This document shows, piece after piece, positions 9,524 through 18,147 of a DNA stretch of 33,127 bases. Origin of the DNA: Candidatus Stackebrandtia excrementipullorum (GTDB taxonomy: Bacteria > Actinomycetota > Actinomycetes > Mycobacteriales > Micromonosporaceae); contig DXGR01000139.1 of NCBI GenBank assembly GCA_019113825.1, positions 1 through 33,127 on the forward strand, in the 5' to 3' direction. Below the pieces are notes generated by a model. It saw only the letters and a list, made by a program, of their open reading frames with translations. It was not told the origin of the DNA and searched no databases. Within the stretch, counting starts at the first letter, position 1. Each line of letters begins with the position of its first letter. A program made the translations under genes and the position numbers.

Positions 9524-11551
9524 TCATCCACCGGCCACCCGCCAGGTGTCGCGACCACCTGCTTTGGCCGCGTACAAGGCCTCGTCGGCCGACGACAGCA
9601 CCTGGGGACCGTTCTCTCCGTGATCGGGGTATACCGCCACTCCCAGCGATACCGTGACTTCGATGACCCGGTCGGGTTGACCGACGCCTCCTTCGACCCG
9701 GACGGGTTCTCTCCTGACCGCCTGCCAGAGCCGTTGCGCAACTCCTTCGGCCCCCACGGCGTCCGCTTCGGGCAATAGCACGACAAACTCTTCGCCTCCA
9801 TAACGGAACGCAAGGTCGACGTCGCGGACCTCACCGTTGATGCGCTGGGCGACCTCGGCCAGTACCGTGTCTCCCGCGAGGTGCCCGTAGGTGTCGTTGA
9901 CCTCTTTGAACTTGTCCAAGTCGATGACAATGACGGCGGCACGACGGTGAAAACGCCCGGCGCGTTCCACCTCTCTGGCCAACGAGACCCGAAGATAGCG
10001 GTAGTTCCACAGCCCGGTCAGCGGGTCGGTCAGAGACAACCGTTGCGCCTCCCGGTGCGACAGGACGTTGCTGACCGCGACGGCCGCCTGGCCCGCGAAC
10101 GTGCGCAGGGTTGTCAGGTCGGTGTCGTCGAACTCGTCGTCACCGGGACGGTCGTACACGGCGAGTACACCCAACAGTCCCGACGGAGTCGCCGTGGGGT
10201 CGGTCCCGTCGCCGCTTCGTCCGGCCACCGACACCACCGGGACCGCGATGAAACGAGCGCAGCCGGGCTCCTTGGGGCTCAGAACGGGCATTCCGGTGTC
10301 CCCCACCCGTCCCCACAGGGAACGCGTCCTGGCCGCGACCTCGCCGAGCATTCCCTCACCGATCGGGATGCGGATGCGCGTGGGGCGAAGACCTCGCTCG
10401 GCCATGCCTTCGGAGGCTTGGCCCGTCAACTGATTCGGATCGTCGGGGTCGACCAACACCATCACGCCGGCGCGGGCTCCCGTCGCGACGACCGCGGTGT
10501 CGACGATGACCTCCAAAATGCGTTCGAGGTCGAGTGTGCTGGAAAGGGTTTCGCCCAGGAGCGTCATTTGGCCGCGCAACTGGTCTCGACTCGCCGTCAA
10601 TGCATGCACGTACCCCTGCGTTTCGCGGGCCATCCGGTTGAAGCTGCGAGCGAGGCCGGCCAGTTCGTCGTTCCCGTGTACCGGTACGCGCACTGTCAGA
10701 TCTCCCCGAGCTATGGCCTCCGCCCCGTCGCCCAGCTGCGCCAGGGGGCGGGTGGTGGAGCGGGCCAGCCACGCCGCTGCGGCGACCGCCAGGAGACCCG
10801 CGGCGACGACCACCATCACGAGGACGCCGAACAGTTCCCGGCCGGTGTCCTCTTTCAGAGATACGACGTACGGCAGCGCGGATTCCCCAACCGGGACGGT
10901 GCGGGCCATGAGGCCCGTCTCGCCGGTCACCACCGGCGAGGATTCGGTGGCCGCATCCGCCAACCGCAGGCTTTGTCGGGCTTCGTCGGCGGCGTCGTCG
11001 CTGTAGGACGACAACGGCGGGTATCGGCCGTCGGCAAGAATCACGTCGGTGCGGGCGACCTCGGCGAGCGAATCGATGAACTTCGCGTCGACGCGAAGAG
11101 ACGCCAGGGCGCTGCCGATCTCGGTGCCGTTGACGTCGTAGACCTTTACCTCGGCGACGAGGCTGTCGACGCCCAGGACCTTCTCCGGCATCTCACAGCT
11201 GACCTGGCGTTTTGCGTGTGCTTCCGAGCCGGCCTCGGCGACGATTTCACCGTCGCTGTCTTCCAGCCATACCCGTTCCAACCCGTCGATCCCCACGGCG
11301 CGCCGGACCGCGGAGGATATCGCCGCGATATCCTCGCCGAACAGGACTGCGACTGCGGCTGCGGTGGAGGTCAACCGGTCACATTTGTTTTGAGTGGCGG
11401 CGGCCACGCTGTCGGACGCCGCGTTAAGCCGGTCAACGGCACGGCCCTCGCTGACCGCATTGACGGCGGCACCGATGAAGATGGCGCCCAAGAGAACCGG
11501 GCCGAGCACGACGACGAGGAAAGCCGCGGTCAACCGTGCTCGCAAGGGCAC
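9524..11551 (-). CDS. Membrane-bound diguanylate cyclase (sensor-HAMP-GAF-GGDEF)
   Basis: Synthesises cyclic di-GMP from two GTP. Layout of the 675-aa product: membrane segment about 8-28, extracytoplasmic sensor region about 29-239, second membrane segment about 240-263, HAMP about 265-320, GAF about 338-498, GGDEF about 503-675. The active-site motif is intact as YGGEEF (585-589 for GGEEF), and an inhibitory-site RDVD (576-579) lies the canonical five residues upstream, so product feedback is expected. The GTG at 11551 is chosen because GGAGG lies 7 nt upstream; in-frame GTGs at 11572 and 11569 precede that site. It is the first gene of the galU-glp-rimJ-sepX transcript and diverges from fthC. 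No EAL domain is present, so hydrolysis is not expected. Confidence 0.93.
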   Translation of the reverse strand: MPLRARLTAAFLVVVLGPVLLGAIFIGAAVNAVSEGRAVDRLNAASDSVAAATQNKCDRLTSTAAAVAVLFGEDIAAISSAVRRAVGIDGLERVWLEDSDGEIVAEAGSEAHAKRQVSCEMPEKVLGVDSLVAEVKVYDVNGTEIGSALASLRVDAKFIDSLAEVARTDVILADGRYPPLSSYSDDAADEARQSLRLADAATESSPVVTGETGLMARTVPVGESALPYVVSLKEDTGRELFGVLVMVVVAAGLLAVAAAAWLARSTTRPLAQLGDGAEAIARGDLTVRVPVHGNDELAGLARSFNRMARETQGYVHALTASRDQLRGQMTLLGETLSSTLDLERILEVIVDTAVVATGARAGVMVLVDPDDPNQLTGQASEGMAERGLRPTRIRIPIGEGMLGEVAARTRSLWGRVGDTGMPVLSPKEPGCARFIAVPVVSVAGRSGDGTDPTATPSGLLGVLAVYDRPGDDEFDDTDLTTLRTFAGQAAVAVSNVLSHREAQRLSLTDPLTGLWNYRYLRVSLAREVERAGRFHRRAAVIVIDLDKFKEVNDTYGHLAGDTVLAEVAQRINGEVRDVDLAFRYGGEEFVVLLPEADAVGAEGVAQRLWQAVRREPVRVEGGVGQPDRVIEVTVSLGVAVYPDHGENGPQVLSSADEALYAAKAGGRDTWRVAGG

Positions 11552-11675
11552 CGCAGTTCCTCCTTCCACCACGGATTTCGGTGGATCGTCTGTTGATGAG
11601 CGTTACACAGGGCGACTACTTCCGCACCATGGGCCGGACTTCCGGTGAAAAATCGATCCGAATGACGGAGGCCTT

Positions 11676-12287
11676 ATGGGCTTTTCCTACCAACACAACG
11701 ATTCCCGTCCCAGTAAGGTCGCGTTGCGCCGCGTGATCCTGGCTACGCGTCGCAGCATGCCCCCTGCGGTGCGCCGGTCGGCGGATGCGGCGATCGCGGC
11801 CGCGGCGGTGGCGGAGGCGGACCGATGGGGCGCACGTCTGAAGCGACGCGTCACCGTCGCGGCGTACTGGGCCATGTCGGATGAGCCCGGCGCGGGCCTG
11901 TGTGATCGGCTGGTAGCGGCCGGCCACGATGTACTTCTTCCTCTTCTCCTGCCGGACAACGACCTTGATTGGGCGCTGCACACGGGCGAGACGACGCCCG
12001 GACCGGGACGACTCGTGCAACCGGCGGGTCCGCCGTTGGGGCCGGAGGCGATGGCCGACGCCGACATCGTGTTGGTTCCGGCTTTGGGGGTGGCCTCCGA
12101 CGGAACCAGGCTGGGGCGCGGCGGCGGAAGTTACGACCGCGCGTTGACGCGGGTTCGGCGCGATGCGACGGTTGTCGCCCTGCTGTACGACGGTGAGTGG
12201 CCCCATCCCGTTCCGGCTCAGGCACACGATCGACCGGTGAACGCCGTTATCACACCGACGTCCGGCCTCGTCGCAATCGCTCTGTGA
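11676..12287 (+). CDS. fthC: 5-formyltetrahydrofolate cyclo-ligase
   Basis: ATP-dependent conversion of 5-formyl- to 5,10-methenyl-tetrahydrofolate in one-carbon metabolism. The 203-aa protein shows the N-terminal KVALRRVILATRRSM helix, the middle AYWAMSDEPGAG and the diagnostic C-terminal loop LGRGGGSYDRAL that binds the ATP phosphates. It ends with the HDRPVNAVITPT block. The ATG at 11676 has GGAGG four bases before it. It diverges from the cyclase gene with about 125 bp between starts and is followed by the ruc-like gene on the same strand. The same neighbours (galU and the FmdB-like gene) flank this enzyme in M. tuberculosis. Confidence 0.94.
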   Translation: MGFSYQHNDSRPSKVALRRVILATRRSMPPAVRRSADAAIAAAAVAEADRWGARLKRRVTVAAYWAMSDEPGAGLCDRLVAAGHDVLLPLLLPDNDLDWALHTGETTPGPGRLVQPAGPPLGPEAMADADIVLVPALGVASDGTRLGRGGGSYDRALTRVRRDATVVALLYDGEWPHPVPAQAHDRPVNAVITPTSGLVAIAL

Positions 12288-12452
12288 ACTCCTCAACCAT
12301 CGATCCCGATTCATGTCCGAAATATACTATTTATCAGGGTTTTTGAAACCGAAACGACAGGCATACCTCTTGGCCCGTTTGACCTGGGCCGCTATGTGGT
12401 TCGACACGACGACACCACCGGGTGTGGCGGAATCAACGGCCATGGAGCACAA

Positions 12453-12479
12453 TTGGCACTCGACATATTCGAGTGCCAA
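12453..12479 (+). promoter_or_regulatory. CIRCE element (HrcA operator)
   Basis: TTGGCACTC-N9-GAGTGCCAA matches the HrcA-binding CIRCE consensus TTAGCACTC-N9-GAGTGCTAA with compensating changes in both arms. The perfect dyad extends to 13 bp per arm (12451-12463 with 12469-12481). It ends just before the ribosome site of the zinc-ribbon gene, so it probably gives HrcA-controlled, heat-inducible expression. Confidence 0.85.
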
Positions 12480-12492
12480 TTCGGAGGGGATC

Positions 12493-12837
12493 GTGCCCAC
12501 CTACCAATACACGTGTACCAGCTGCAGCCATGACCTGGAGGCAAAGCAGTCGTTCACCGACAAACCTCTGGTCGACTGCCCGGCCTGCGGTAAGGAATCG
12601 CTGCGCAAACAGTACGGCTCGGTTGGTGTCGTGTTCAAGGGCAGTGGTTTTTACCGTACCGACTCCCGCGCCGACGCCCGTGCGGGCGGCGGAGGCGACA
12701 GCACCAAAACAGACTCCGGGGACTCCGGGAACAAGAAATCCGACAAGACGAAGTCGGAGACCAAGTCCGAGACCAAGTCCGAGAAGAAGTCGGACACGAA
12801 GAAGGCCGACAAGCCTGCTCCCGCCGCAAGCGCGTAG
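12493..12837 (+). CDS. ruc: FmdB-family zinc-ribbon protein, Ruc-like redox-regulated chaperone
   Basis: Small protein (114 aa) with an N-terminal FmdB-type zinc ribbon: MPTYQYTCTSC followed by CPACG, giving two CxxC knuckles. After VVFKGSGFYRTD the remaining half is a disordered, highly charged tail built of repeated KSETKSE/KKSD units and ending Pro/Ala-rich. In M. tuberculosis the orthologous position is Rv0991c (Ruc), which from memory is a redox-regulated chaperone with a zinc centre and disordered tail. Position, architecture and the CIRCE element upstream all agree. The GTG at 12493 follows GGAGG at 12483-12487; an upstream ATG at 12313 would run through the operator and is rejected. 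Function as a chaperone here is inference from synteny. Confidence 0.88.
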   Translation: MPTYQYTCTSCSHDLEAKQSFTDKPLVDCPACGKESLRKQYGSVGVVFKGSGFYRTDSRADARAGGGGDSTKTDSGDSGNKKSDKTKSETKSETKSEKKSDTKKADKPAPAASA

Positions 12838-12877
12838 GCCTCACACACCACCCTCGGCACGCACTCACACCCGAGCT

Positions 12878-12907
12878 CACCCGGCCGGCACGGAACCCGG
12901 CCGGGTG
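12878..12907. terminator. Bidirectional terminator between ruc and the beta-propeller gene
   Basis: A perfect 11-bp GC-rich stem (12878-12888 with 12897-12907) with an 8-nt loop lies between converging stop codons at 12837 and 12926. Confidence 0.8.
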
Positions 12908-12925
12908 TAACGCGTCGATGCGTCC

Positions 12926-14773
12926 TCACGACAGGGCGAAGTACTGCGGCCGGTCGTCCACCGAATAGCCGACGACGACCCCCTCGGGACTGAGACTCAA
13001 TGAGGCCTGTCGGCACCACCCGGTGTCTGCGATGGCCTCGGGGACGTCGAGCCGCTTGGCCTTCTTCTGTTTCTTTCCGGGCCCGGCAACGAACAGTCGA
13101 CAATCGGGCTGCCCCGAGTTCAGCGAGGCGTCGACGGCGCCCACGACACGCCCGTCGGGCAACCCCAGGAACCATCCGCTGGCGTCCTCGTCCCGACTTG
13201 GCGAGTACCCCAACTTGGCGTAGGTGCTGAACACCTTCTTCCCGCTCTCGACCGAATAGGCGACCAGATCCAGCCTGGCGCCGGCCGTGCCCGGCATCTG
13301 GTGGCATTCGCCCAGAACGACCCTGGGCTCGACATCGCCTTCGCCTTCGCCGTCACCGCCGGCGGAGGACGACACCCCCGCGACCTGGAGTGTGCCAACG
13401 CAGGCGGTCGCGTAGGTATTGCCCAGGTCGAGGTCCTCTTGGCGCCACTCGGTTTCACCGTCGGCGACGGTGATCGCGTTCAGGTCGTGGCGAAACATGC
13501 GCGCAGCGAACAATCCGTCGTTGGGCGACTCGTCGCGACGAACATCCACAATGATCCGGTCGAGCGCCACCACCATGCCGCCTTCGTAGATGCGGCCCTC
13601 CGGCTCCGCCTCCCACTCCCAGATAGAGGCACCCGAGGCGGAGTCCAACGCCACCACTCGTGTCTGCTCCGTGGCTCCGTCTTCAGCACGACAGGCCAAC
13701 GCGACGGCGATATGGTCCCCGGCTGCCGCCCCCGTGGTCGCGACACAGCTGATCGGCACCTCGTATTGCCAGAGAACCTCACCGGTCCAGGAACGGCCGA
13801 CAACAGTCTGCTGCTCGGGCCCGGTGAAGTACAACAACGTCTCGTCGGTCACCAGTTTCAGCTCGCCCGGCGATCCGTCGAACGGGATGTCGGCGACCAC
13901 CCGACCGGTCACGCTGTCCAGCATCGTCACATGCTGGAGGGTGGTGTCGTCCCGGCGTTTGCCGACCAACGCGATGCGGTTGCCGTCATCGGTCAACACC
14001 GGCGGCTGCAGAGCCTCGCGATTCCATCGGCGATGGTGCCAACGCTCCTCCCCCGTACCGGGATCGTGCATCGCGACGGCCACCGCCGCGCCCTCGCCGG
14101 TGTTGTCCACCGTCAACAGGCCACCGGGTGTGGCCGCGAAGACGTTGCCGTCCATGGTCGAGGAAGGCGCATCGAACCGCATCTCCGCCGCGCCCGGCCG
14201 ATACGAACCGGCTTGGGAGGCTTCCGTGTTGGCCGCGTCCGCCCATCCGTGCATGGCCGGAACACCCAGCCCCGCGGCGATCACGACCAACACCGCGGCA
14301 ACCACCCCCACCCGCGGTGTCCATTTCGACGGAGCGTATTTCGTGGAAGTGTCCCCCTCCACCACGACCTCACCCAGAACGATCAAGCCACCGCCGACCA
14401 CTCCGAAACCGAAGGCCAACGAAGCCAGCGCGTGCCGATGAGTAATGAACGCCGTTACTCCGGGCTCCGGCATGGTCAGGTAGATGAGAAGTGCTCCGAT
14501 GGCCGCTACCACGGCTGCCGCCGTTCCCGCCGCCCCACTCACCCAGCCGGGGTGAGTCAGCAACAACGACAGTACGGTGATCACCGTCAGAAACGCCGCG
14601 ATGATCGCCAGAGCCAGCCAGGTGCCGTCGAAATCGACCCCGGCGGGTTCGGTAAACACCGCGATGCCCAGCAACACGACCCAGCACACCAAGCCCGCCG
14701 CCCCGGCGCACAACAGGCCGACGCGGACGTCGGGCTTGCTCAATCGAAAACGGTAACCGCGTGAATTCGCCAC
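12926..14773 (-). CDS. Polytopic membrane protein with extracytoplasmic PQQ-like beta-propeller
   Basis: Function unknown. From the GTG at 14773 the product is 615 aa. Roughly the first 190 residues hold five hydrophobic segments (for example VGLLCAGAAGLVCWVVLLGIAV, LALAIIAAFLTVITVLSLLL, AAVVAAIGALLIYLTM, LASLAFGFGVVGGGLIVLG and VGVVAAVLVVIAAGLGVPAM). The rest reads as PQQ-type propeller blades: repeated units such as VLDSVTGRVVADIPFDG, VVALDSASGASIWEWEAEPEG and VAYSVESGKKVFSTYAKLG, typical of BamB-like or PQQ_2 repeats. The fold suggests a protein-binding or sensory scaffold at the cell surface. The start is uncertain: GTG 14773 and TTG 14812 both lack a clear ribosome site. It lies 132 bp downstream of the corrinoid ATPase gene, but nothing ties the two functionally. 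Confidence 0.82.
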   Translation of the reverse strand: MANSRGYRFRLSKPDVRVGLLCAGAAGLVCWVVLLGIAVFTEPAGVDFDGTWLALAIIAAFLTVITVLSLLLTHPGWVSGAAGTAAAVVAAIGALLIYLTMPEPGVTAFITHRHALASLAFGFGVVGGGLIVLGEVVVEGDTSTKYAPSKWTPRVGVVAAVLVVIAAGLGVPAMHGWADAANTEASQAGSYRPGAAEMRFDAPSSTMDGNVFAATPGGLLTVDNTGEGAAVAVAMHDPGTGEERWHHRRWNREALQPPVLTDDGNRIALVGKRRDDTTLQHVTMLDSVTGRVVADIPFDGSPGELKLVTDETLLYFTGPEQQTVVGRSWTGEVLWQYEVPISCVATTGAAAGDHIAVALACRAEDGATEQTRVVALDSASGASIWEWEAEPEGRIYEGGMVVALDRIIVDVRRDESPNDGLFAARMFRHDLNAITVADGETEWRQEDLDLGNTYATACVGTLQVAGVSSSAGGDGEGEGDVEPRVVLGECHQMPGTAGARLDLVAYSVESGKKVFSTYAKLGYSPSRDEDASGWFLGLPDGRVVGAVDASLNSGQPDCRLFVAGPGKKQKKAKRLDVPEAIADTGWCRQASLSLSPEGVVVGYSVDDRPQYFALS

Positions 14774-14905
14774 GTCACCGGTTTTACCGGACGCAACCTG
14801 CCGATGTGACAAAGCCGCGATTTCGGTCCGCCGGTACCGCCGGTCAGGCGACCATCGAAGGCACCGGCTTCTAGACCGGAACCGTCGTGTTCGCCACGCG
14901 GCTTC

Positions 14906-15691
14906 TCAAGCGCGCCGCACCGGAACGACCACCGGACCCGACCGGGTCTCGACGACCTCGACGCTCGCTCCGTAATGCCGAGCCAACAGGGGCTGCGTCA
15001 AGACCTCGTCGGGGGGGCCCGACGCCACGAGACCGCCACCGGCCAACAACACCAGGCGGTCGGCGTACTCGCCGGCGATCGACAACTCGTGCATCGTCGT
15101 CAGCACCGTGAAACCCGAGTCGGCCCGCAGTGAATCAACCAGCTCCAGCACCTCCTGCTGATGCCCGATGTCAAGCGCGCTCGTCGGTTCGTCCAACAGC
15201 AACACCGCATCCGTCGCGCCCGCGAGCTGGGCCAACGCCCGGGCGAGAAAGGCCCGCTGCCTCTCACCACCCGACAAGGTGTCCATGCGGCGCATCGCCA
15301 GCTCGGTCAGCGCCAGACGACCGCACACGTCACCCACCACGTCGAGGTCGTGACGACTTTCCCGGCCAAGCGGCGGCATATGAGGCGTGCGTCCCAAAAG
15401 GACATAATCGAGCACGGTCATGCCGGTAGGGACCACCGGCCGCTGCGGAACGACGGCCAACAGGCGCGCACGCTGCCGTCTGCTCATCGACGCCGGTGGC
15501 CTCTCATTCCACAGAACCACGCCGTCGGCCTGCACCAACCCGGCGACCGCGTTCAACAACGTGGACTTGCCGGCTCCGTTCGGGCCGATGACGGTCAGCC
15601 ACTCCCCCCTCTCCACCGTCAAGTTCACATCGGACAAAATGCGGCTGCGGTCAAGACTCACGTTCAGGCCGGACACGGTGATCGCACTCAC
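14906..15691 (-). CDS. btuD: Corrinoid/iron-siderophore-type ABC transporter ATPase (BtuD-like)
   Basis: ATP-hydrolysing subunit of a FecCD-type importer, 261 aa. Walker A GPNGAGKST, Q-loop region VVPQRPVVPTG, signature LSGGERQRAFLARAL, Walker B VLLLDEPTSALD and the H-loop TTMHELS are all intact. The GTG start at 15691 overlaps the permease stop as GTGA (15688-15691) and is preceded by GGGAGGTGA. A longer in-frame reading extends upstream through the permease gene, but it is just the shadow frame and is discarded. The substrate is assigned as cobalamin or a corrinoid because of the riboswitch ahead of the operon. Confidence 0.93.
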   Translation of the reverse strand: MSAITVSGLNVSLDRSRILSDVNLTVERGEWLTVIGPNGAGKSTLLNAVAGLVQADGVVLWNERPPASMSRRQRARLLAVVPQRPVVPTGMTVLDYVLLGRTPHMPPLGRESRHDLDVVGDVCGRLALTELAMRRMDTLSGGERQRAFLARALAQLAGATDAVLLLDEPTSALDIGHQQEVLELVDSLRADSGFTVLTTMHELSIAGEYADRLVLLAGGGLVASGPPDEVLTQPLLARHYGASVEVVETRSGPVVVPVRRA

Positions 15692-16809
15692 GGGGTCACC
15701 TCCCGAGTGGTACGCATGACCAGAATGAAAAACGGCGCCCCGATGAACGCGGTGACGACCCCGATCGGCAGCTCCGCCGGGGATTGCAACGTCCGTGCCG
15801 CCAGATCGGCAAGGATCATGAACGTCGCGCCACCCAACAACGACAACGGGAGGATGCTTCGGTACGAGCGGCCGGTCAACAAACGAATGACGTGCGGGAC
15901 CACGACCCCGACGAAACCGATGATGCCCGACACCGATACCGCCGCAGCCGTACCCAGCGACGCGGCCGTCAACAGGATGAGACGCGACCGTTGCGGATGC
16001 AGGCCCAACGCCGCCGCCTCGGCATCGCCCACCGACAACACGTCCAATTCGCGTCGACGCACCAATACGATCAACGACGTCACGATGACGTAAGGCAACA
16101 GCAGTAGCACCTCGTCCCAACCCGCGACCGCCAACCGCCCCAACAGCCACGAATAGACGCTCGCGATAGTGTCCACATTGCGCTGCTGAATGTAGGTCTG
16201 CGCCGCCGTGAGAAACGCCGACACCGCGACCCCGGCGAGGATCAGCGTCACAGGCCCCTGACCACGACCGCCCGCCGCGCCCAAAAGATAGGTCGCCGCC
16301 AACGCCGCCAACGCCCCCACGAACGCCGCCAACGGCAACAATTCCGCTGGCAACGGCGCCCCATGGGCCCGCGCCACCAGGAAACCGGTCGCCGCCAAAC
16401 CCGCGCCCGCCGCCACACCCAACAGCATGGGATCGGCCAACGGATTCCGAAACACGCCCTGATAACAGCCGCCGGCCAGCGCCAGCATCGCGCCCACCAA
16501 CAGTGCCAACACAACACGGGGCACCCGCAGATTCCACACGATCGCCGCCTGCTGGGCGGTAAGGCCGGTGTCGAACCCGGTACCGAAGACGCGATTGGAC
16601 AGTTCGGTGGCAACGCTACTCAACGGCAGCGAAGCCGGCCCGAACGCAACCCCCACGGTGACCACGACAAGCAGGGCCGCCGTCGCAATCACGAACCATG
16701 CGACCTTGAGTCCGGCCGGACGCGGGCTTTCCCCACGGCCGGCCGGACGACGGTTAAGACCGATCAAGACGAAACCGGATTTCTCACGCGGCGTTGACGG
16801 CGGTCGCAA
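15688..16809 (-). CDS. btuC: FecCD-family ABC transporter permease (BtuC-like)
   Basis: Membrane channel subunit, 373 aa, with about ten hydrophobic segments typical of FecCD/BtuC. Family landmarks: WNLRVPRVVLALLVGAMLALAG, the FRNPLADPMLLGVAAGAGL block, SVYSWLLGRL, the coupling-helix region LGLHPQRSR and GFVGVVVPHVIRLL. The best start is TTG 16809, with GGAGG three bases upstream, which overlaps the binding-protein gene by 26 bp. A TTG at 16767 is possible. It stops inside the ATPase start. The three genes form one operon, btuF-btuC-btuD. Confidence 0.93.
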   Translation of the reverse strand: MRPPSTPREKSGFVLIGLNRRPAGRGESPRPAGLKVAWFVIATAALLVVVTVGVAFGPASLPLSSVATELSNRVFGTGFDTGLTAQQAAIVWNLRVPRVVLALLVGAMLALAGGCYQGVFRNPLADPMLLGVAAGAGLAATGFLVARAHGAPLPAELLPLAAFVGALAALAATYLLGAAGGRGQGPVTLILAGVAVSAFLTAAQTYIQQRNVDTIASVYSWLLGRLAVAGWDEVLLLLPYVIVTSLIVLVRRRELDVLSVGDAEAAALGLHPQRSRLILLTAASLGTAAAVSVSGIIGFVGVVVPHVIRLLTGRSYRSILPLSLLGGATFMILADLAARTLQSPAELPIGVVTAFIGAPFFILVMRTTREVTP

Positions 16810-17695
16810 CGGCCTCCATCAACTCCACCACGCGCGGCCCCCAACGGGACGCGACGTCGGGATCGAGTGCCACGACGTTGCCGTCGGCGACGGCCGACAC
16901 CGTCTCCCAACCGTCTCGCGACATCACGTCACCAACAGCCTCCTCACCGGACACGAAGATCACGTCCGGGTCACTGTCCAGCACGAACTCCGCCGACAGC
17001 TGCGGGTACCCGCCCGTTTCGGCGGCGTCGGCCGCCTCGTCGGCGATGTTCTCAAGCCCCGCCAGTTCCAACAGGGAACCGGCATACGTGTCCGACGTCA
17101 ACGTGTAGAGCTCACCGTCCAACTCGTAGTACACGCTGAGCGGCTCGTCGTTTTCGGGGATGGTCGCCAGCGCGTCCTCGATGCCGGCGGCGATATCGTC
17201 GTTGAGTGCCGTAGCGGCCTCGTCGTTGCCGGTCAACGCCCCCAGATCGCTGATCTGCCGGTAGGTGTCGTCGAGGCTGACGGCGGCTGGTGCATAGTAG
17301 ACCGGAACTTCCAGCGTTTCCAGCTGGGCGATGATGTCGTCCTGATCGTGAGACAACACGACCAGGTCCGGGGTGTATTCGGTGATGGCCTCCGCGCTCG
17401 GCACGAAGGCGTCCAAATCGGTCATCGGAGCCTCCGGCGGGTACGTCGACTGCACGTCGACGGCCGTCACCTGATCACCGGCTCCGATGGCGAACAGAAT
17501 CTCTGTGGTCGAACCCGACAGGGACACGATGTTCTCGGGCTTTTCGGAAAGGGTCAGATCGCCTGCACTGTAAGGGCTGTCGATCGCGGTTTCGTTGGTG
17601 GAGTCGGCATCCGATCCACCGCCACAGGCGGCCAAGGTGCCCGCCAGTGATACCGCAACGGCACCCGCCAGCCAGCGATGAGGGGTGTGGCTCAA
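16784..17695 (-). CDS. btuF: Lipoprotein corrinoid-binding protein (BtuF-like)
   Basis: Extracytoplasmic substrate-binding lipoprotein, 303 aa. The N-terminus has a basic stretch, a hydrophobic core and the lipobox LAAC, with Cys24 as the lipidation site, followed by an acidic Ser/Asp linker. The body has the class III binding-protein pattern: PENIVSLSGSTTEILFAIGAG, the interdomain TPDLVVLSHDQ and DPDVIFVSGEEA, and a C-terminal VVELMEAVATAV helix. The TTG start at 17695 is supported by AGGAG six bases upstream. It is the first gene of the importer operon and lies about 95 bp after the cobalamin riboswitch, which supports cobalamin rather than iron-siderophore uptake. Confidence 0.93.
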   Translation of the reverse strand: MSHTPHRWLAGAVAVSLAGTLAACGGGSDADSTNETAIDSPYSAGDLTLSEKPENIVSLSGSTTEILFAIGAGDQVTAVDVQSTYPPEAPMTDLDAFVPSAEAITEYTPDLVVLSHDQDDIIAQLETLEVPVYYAPAAVSLDDTYRQISDLGALTGNDEAATALNDDIAAGIEDALATIPENDEPLSVYYELDGELYTLTSDTYAGSLLELAGLENIADEAADAAETGGYPQLSAEFVLDSDPDVIFVSGEEAVGDVMSRDGWETVSAVADGNVVALDPDVASRWGPRVVELMEAVATAVNAA

Positions 17696-17789
17696 GTCTG
17701 TCTCCTAGCGACAAAGGCGAGGAGATCGCTCGCCGATGCCCAGGAGGGGCTCTGCGCGAACGCTCGTTCCTCGACGGCGTGAATTCGCG

Positions 17790-17950
17790 ACGCTCTCCGG
17801 ACAGGCGGCCTGACTTAGGACATCTCGAGGCTCAAGGCCCGTCGATGTCCATCACAGTTGCGGGACAGCGCCGGATTCTCACCGGCTTCGCTGTTCGGAA
17901 CGTCTTCTCAAGCCATGACCGTAACGCAGTGGGCCACCTCACGCACAACA
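17790..17950 (-). ncRNA. Cobalamin riboswitch upstream of btuFCD
   Basis: On the minus strand, conserved B12-aptamer blocks appear in order: GGTGGCC near 17935-17941, GCCGGTGAGAATCCGGCGC (a GGTGA-AA-CC helix), the B12-box-like CCCGCAACTGTGA, then a variable arm and TAAGTCAGGC-CGCCTGTC near 17800-17815. The order and spacing match the family, and the leader precedes a corrinoid-type importer. The 3' expression platform between about 17700 and 17790 is likely to control translation or termination of btuF. The exact ends are approximate. Confidence 0.9.
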
Positions 17951-18147
17951 GGTGGTCGCCACGAATCGGGAACCGGCGCTCACACGAGCGGAATGCGTTA
18001 CACCGCTTCACGTATCGCGGCCACGCATCCCCGCACGGCGGGAAGAGCCGACCGCCACCGACACCCGGCCGGCCCCACACCTCACACGACGCGCCGCCCA
18101 CGACAACGGATCGCAAGGCTGCGGGAAGAAGCCTGAGCGAACGGAAA

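Noticed and set aside
9881-11596. 571-residue plus-strand open frame opposite the diguanylate cyclase
   Set aside because: Shadow of a gene with intact GGEEF, HAMP and GAF; translation is low-complexity without motifs.
13301-14764. 487-residue plus-strand open frame opposite the beta-propeller gene
   Set aside because: His/Arg/Gly-rich shadow; the minus-strand protein has clear propeller repeats and membrane segments.
15692-16537. Upstream extension of the BtuD frame
   Set aside because: It lies in the shadow of the permease; the GTG with GGGAGGTGA at 15691 gives the normal family length.
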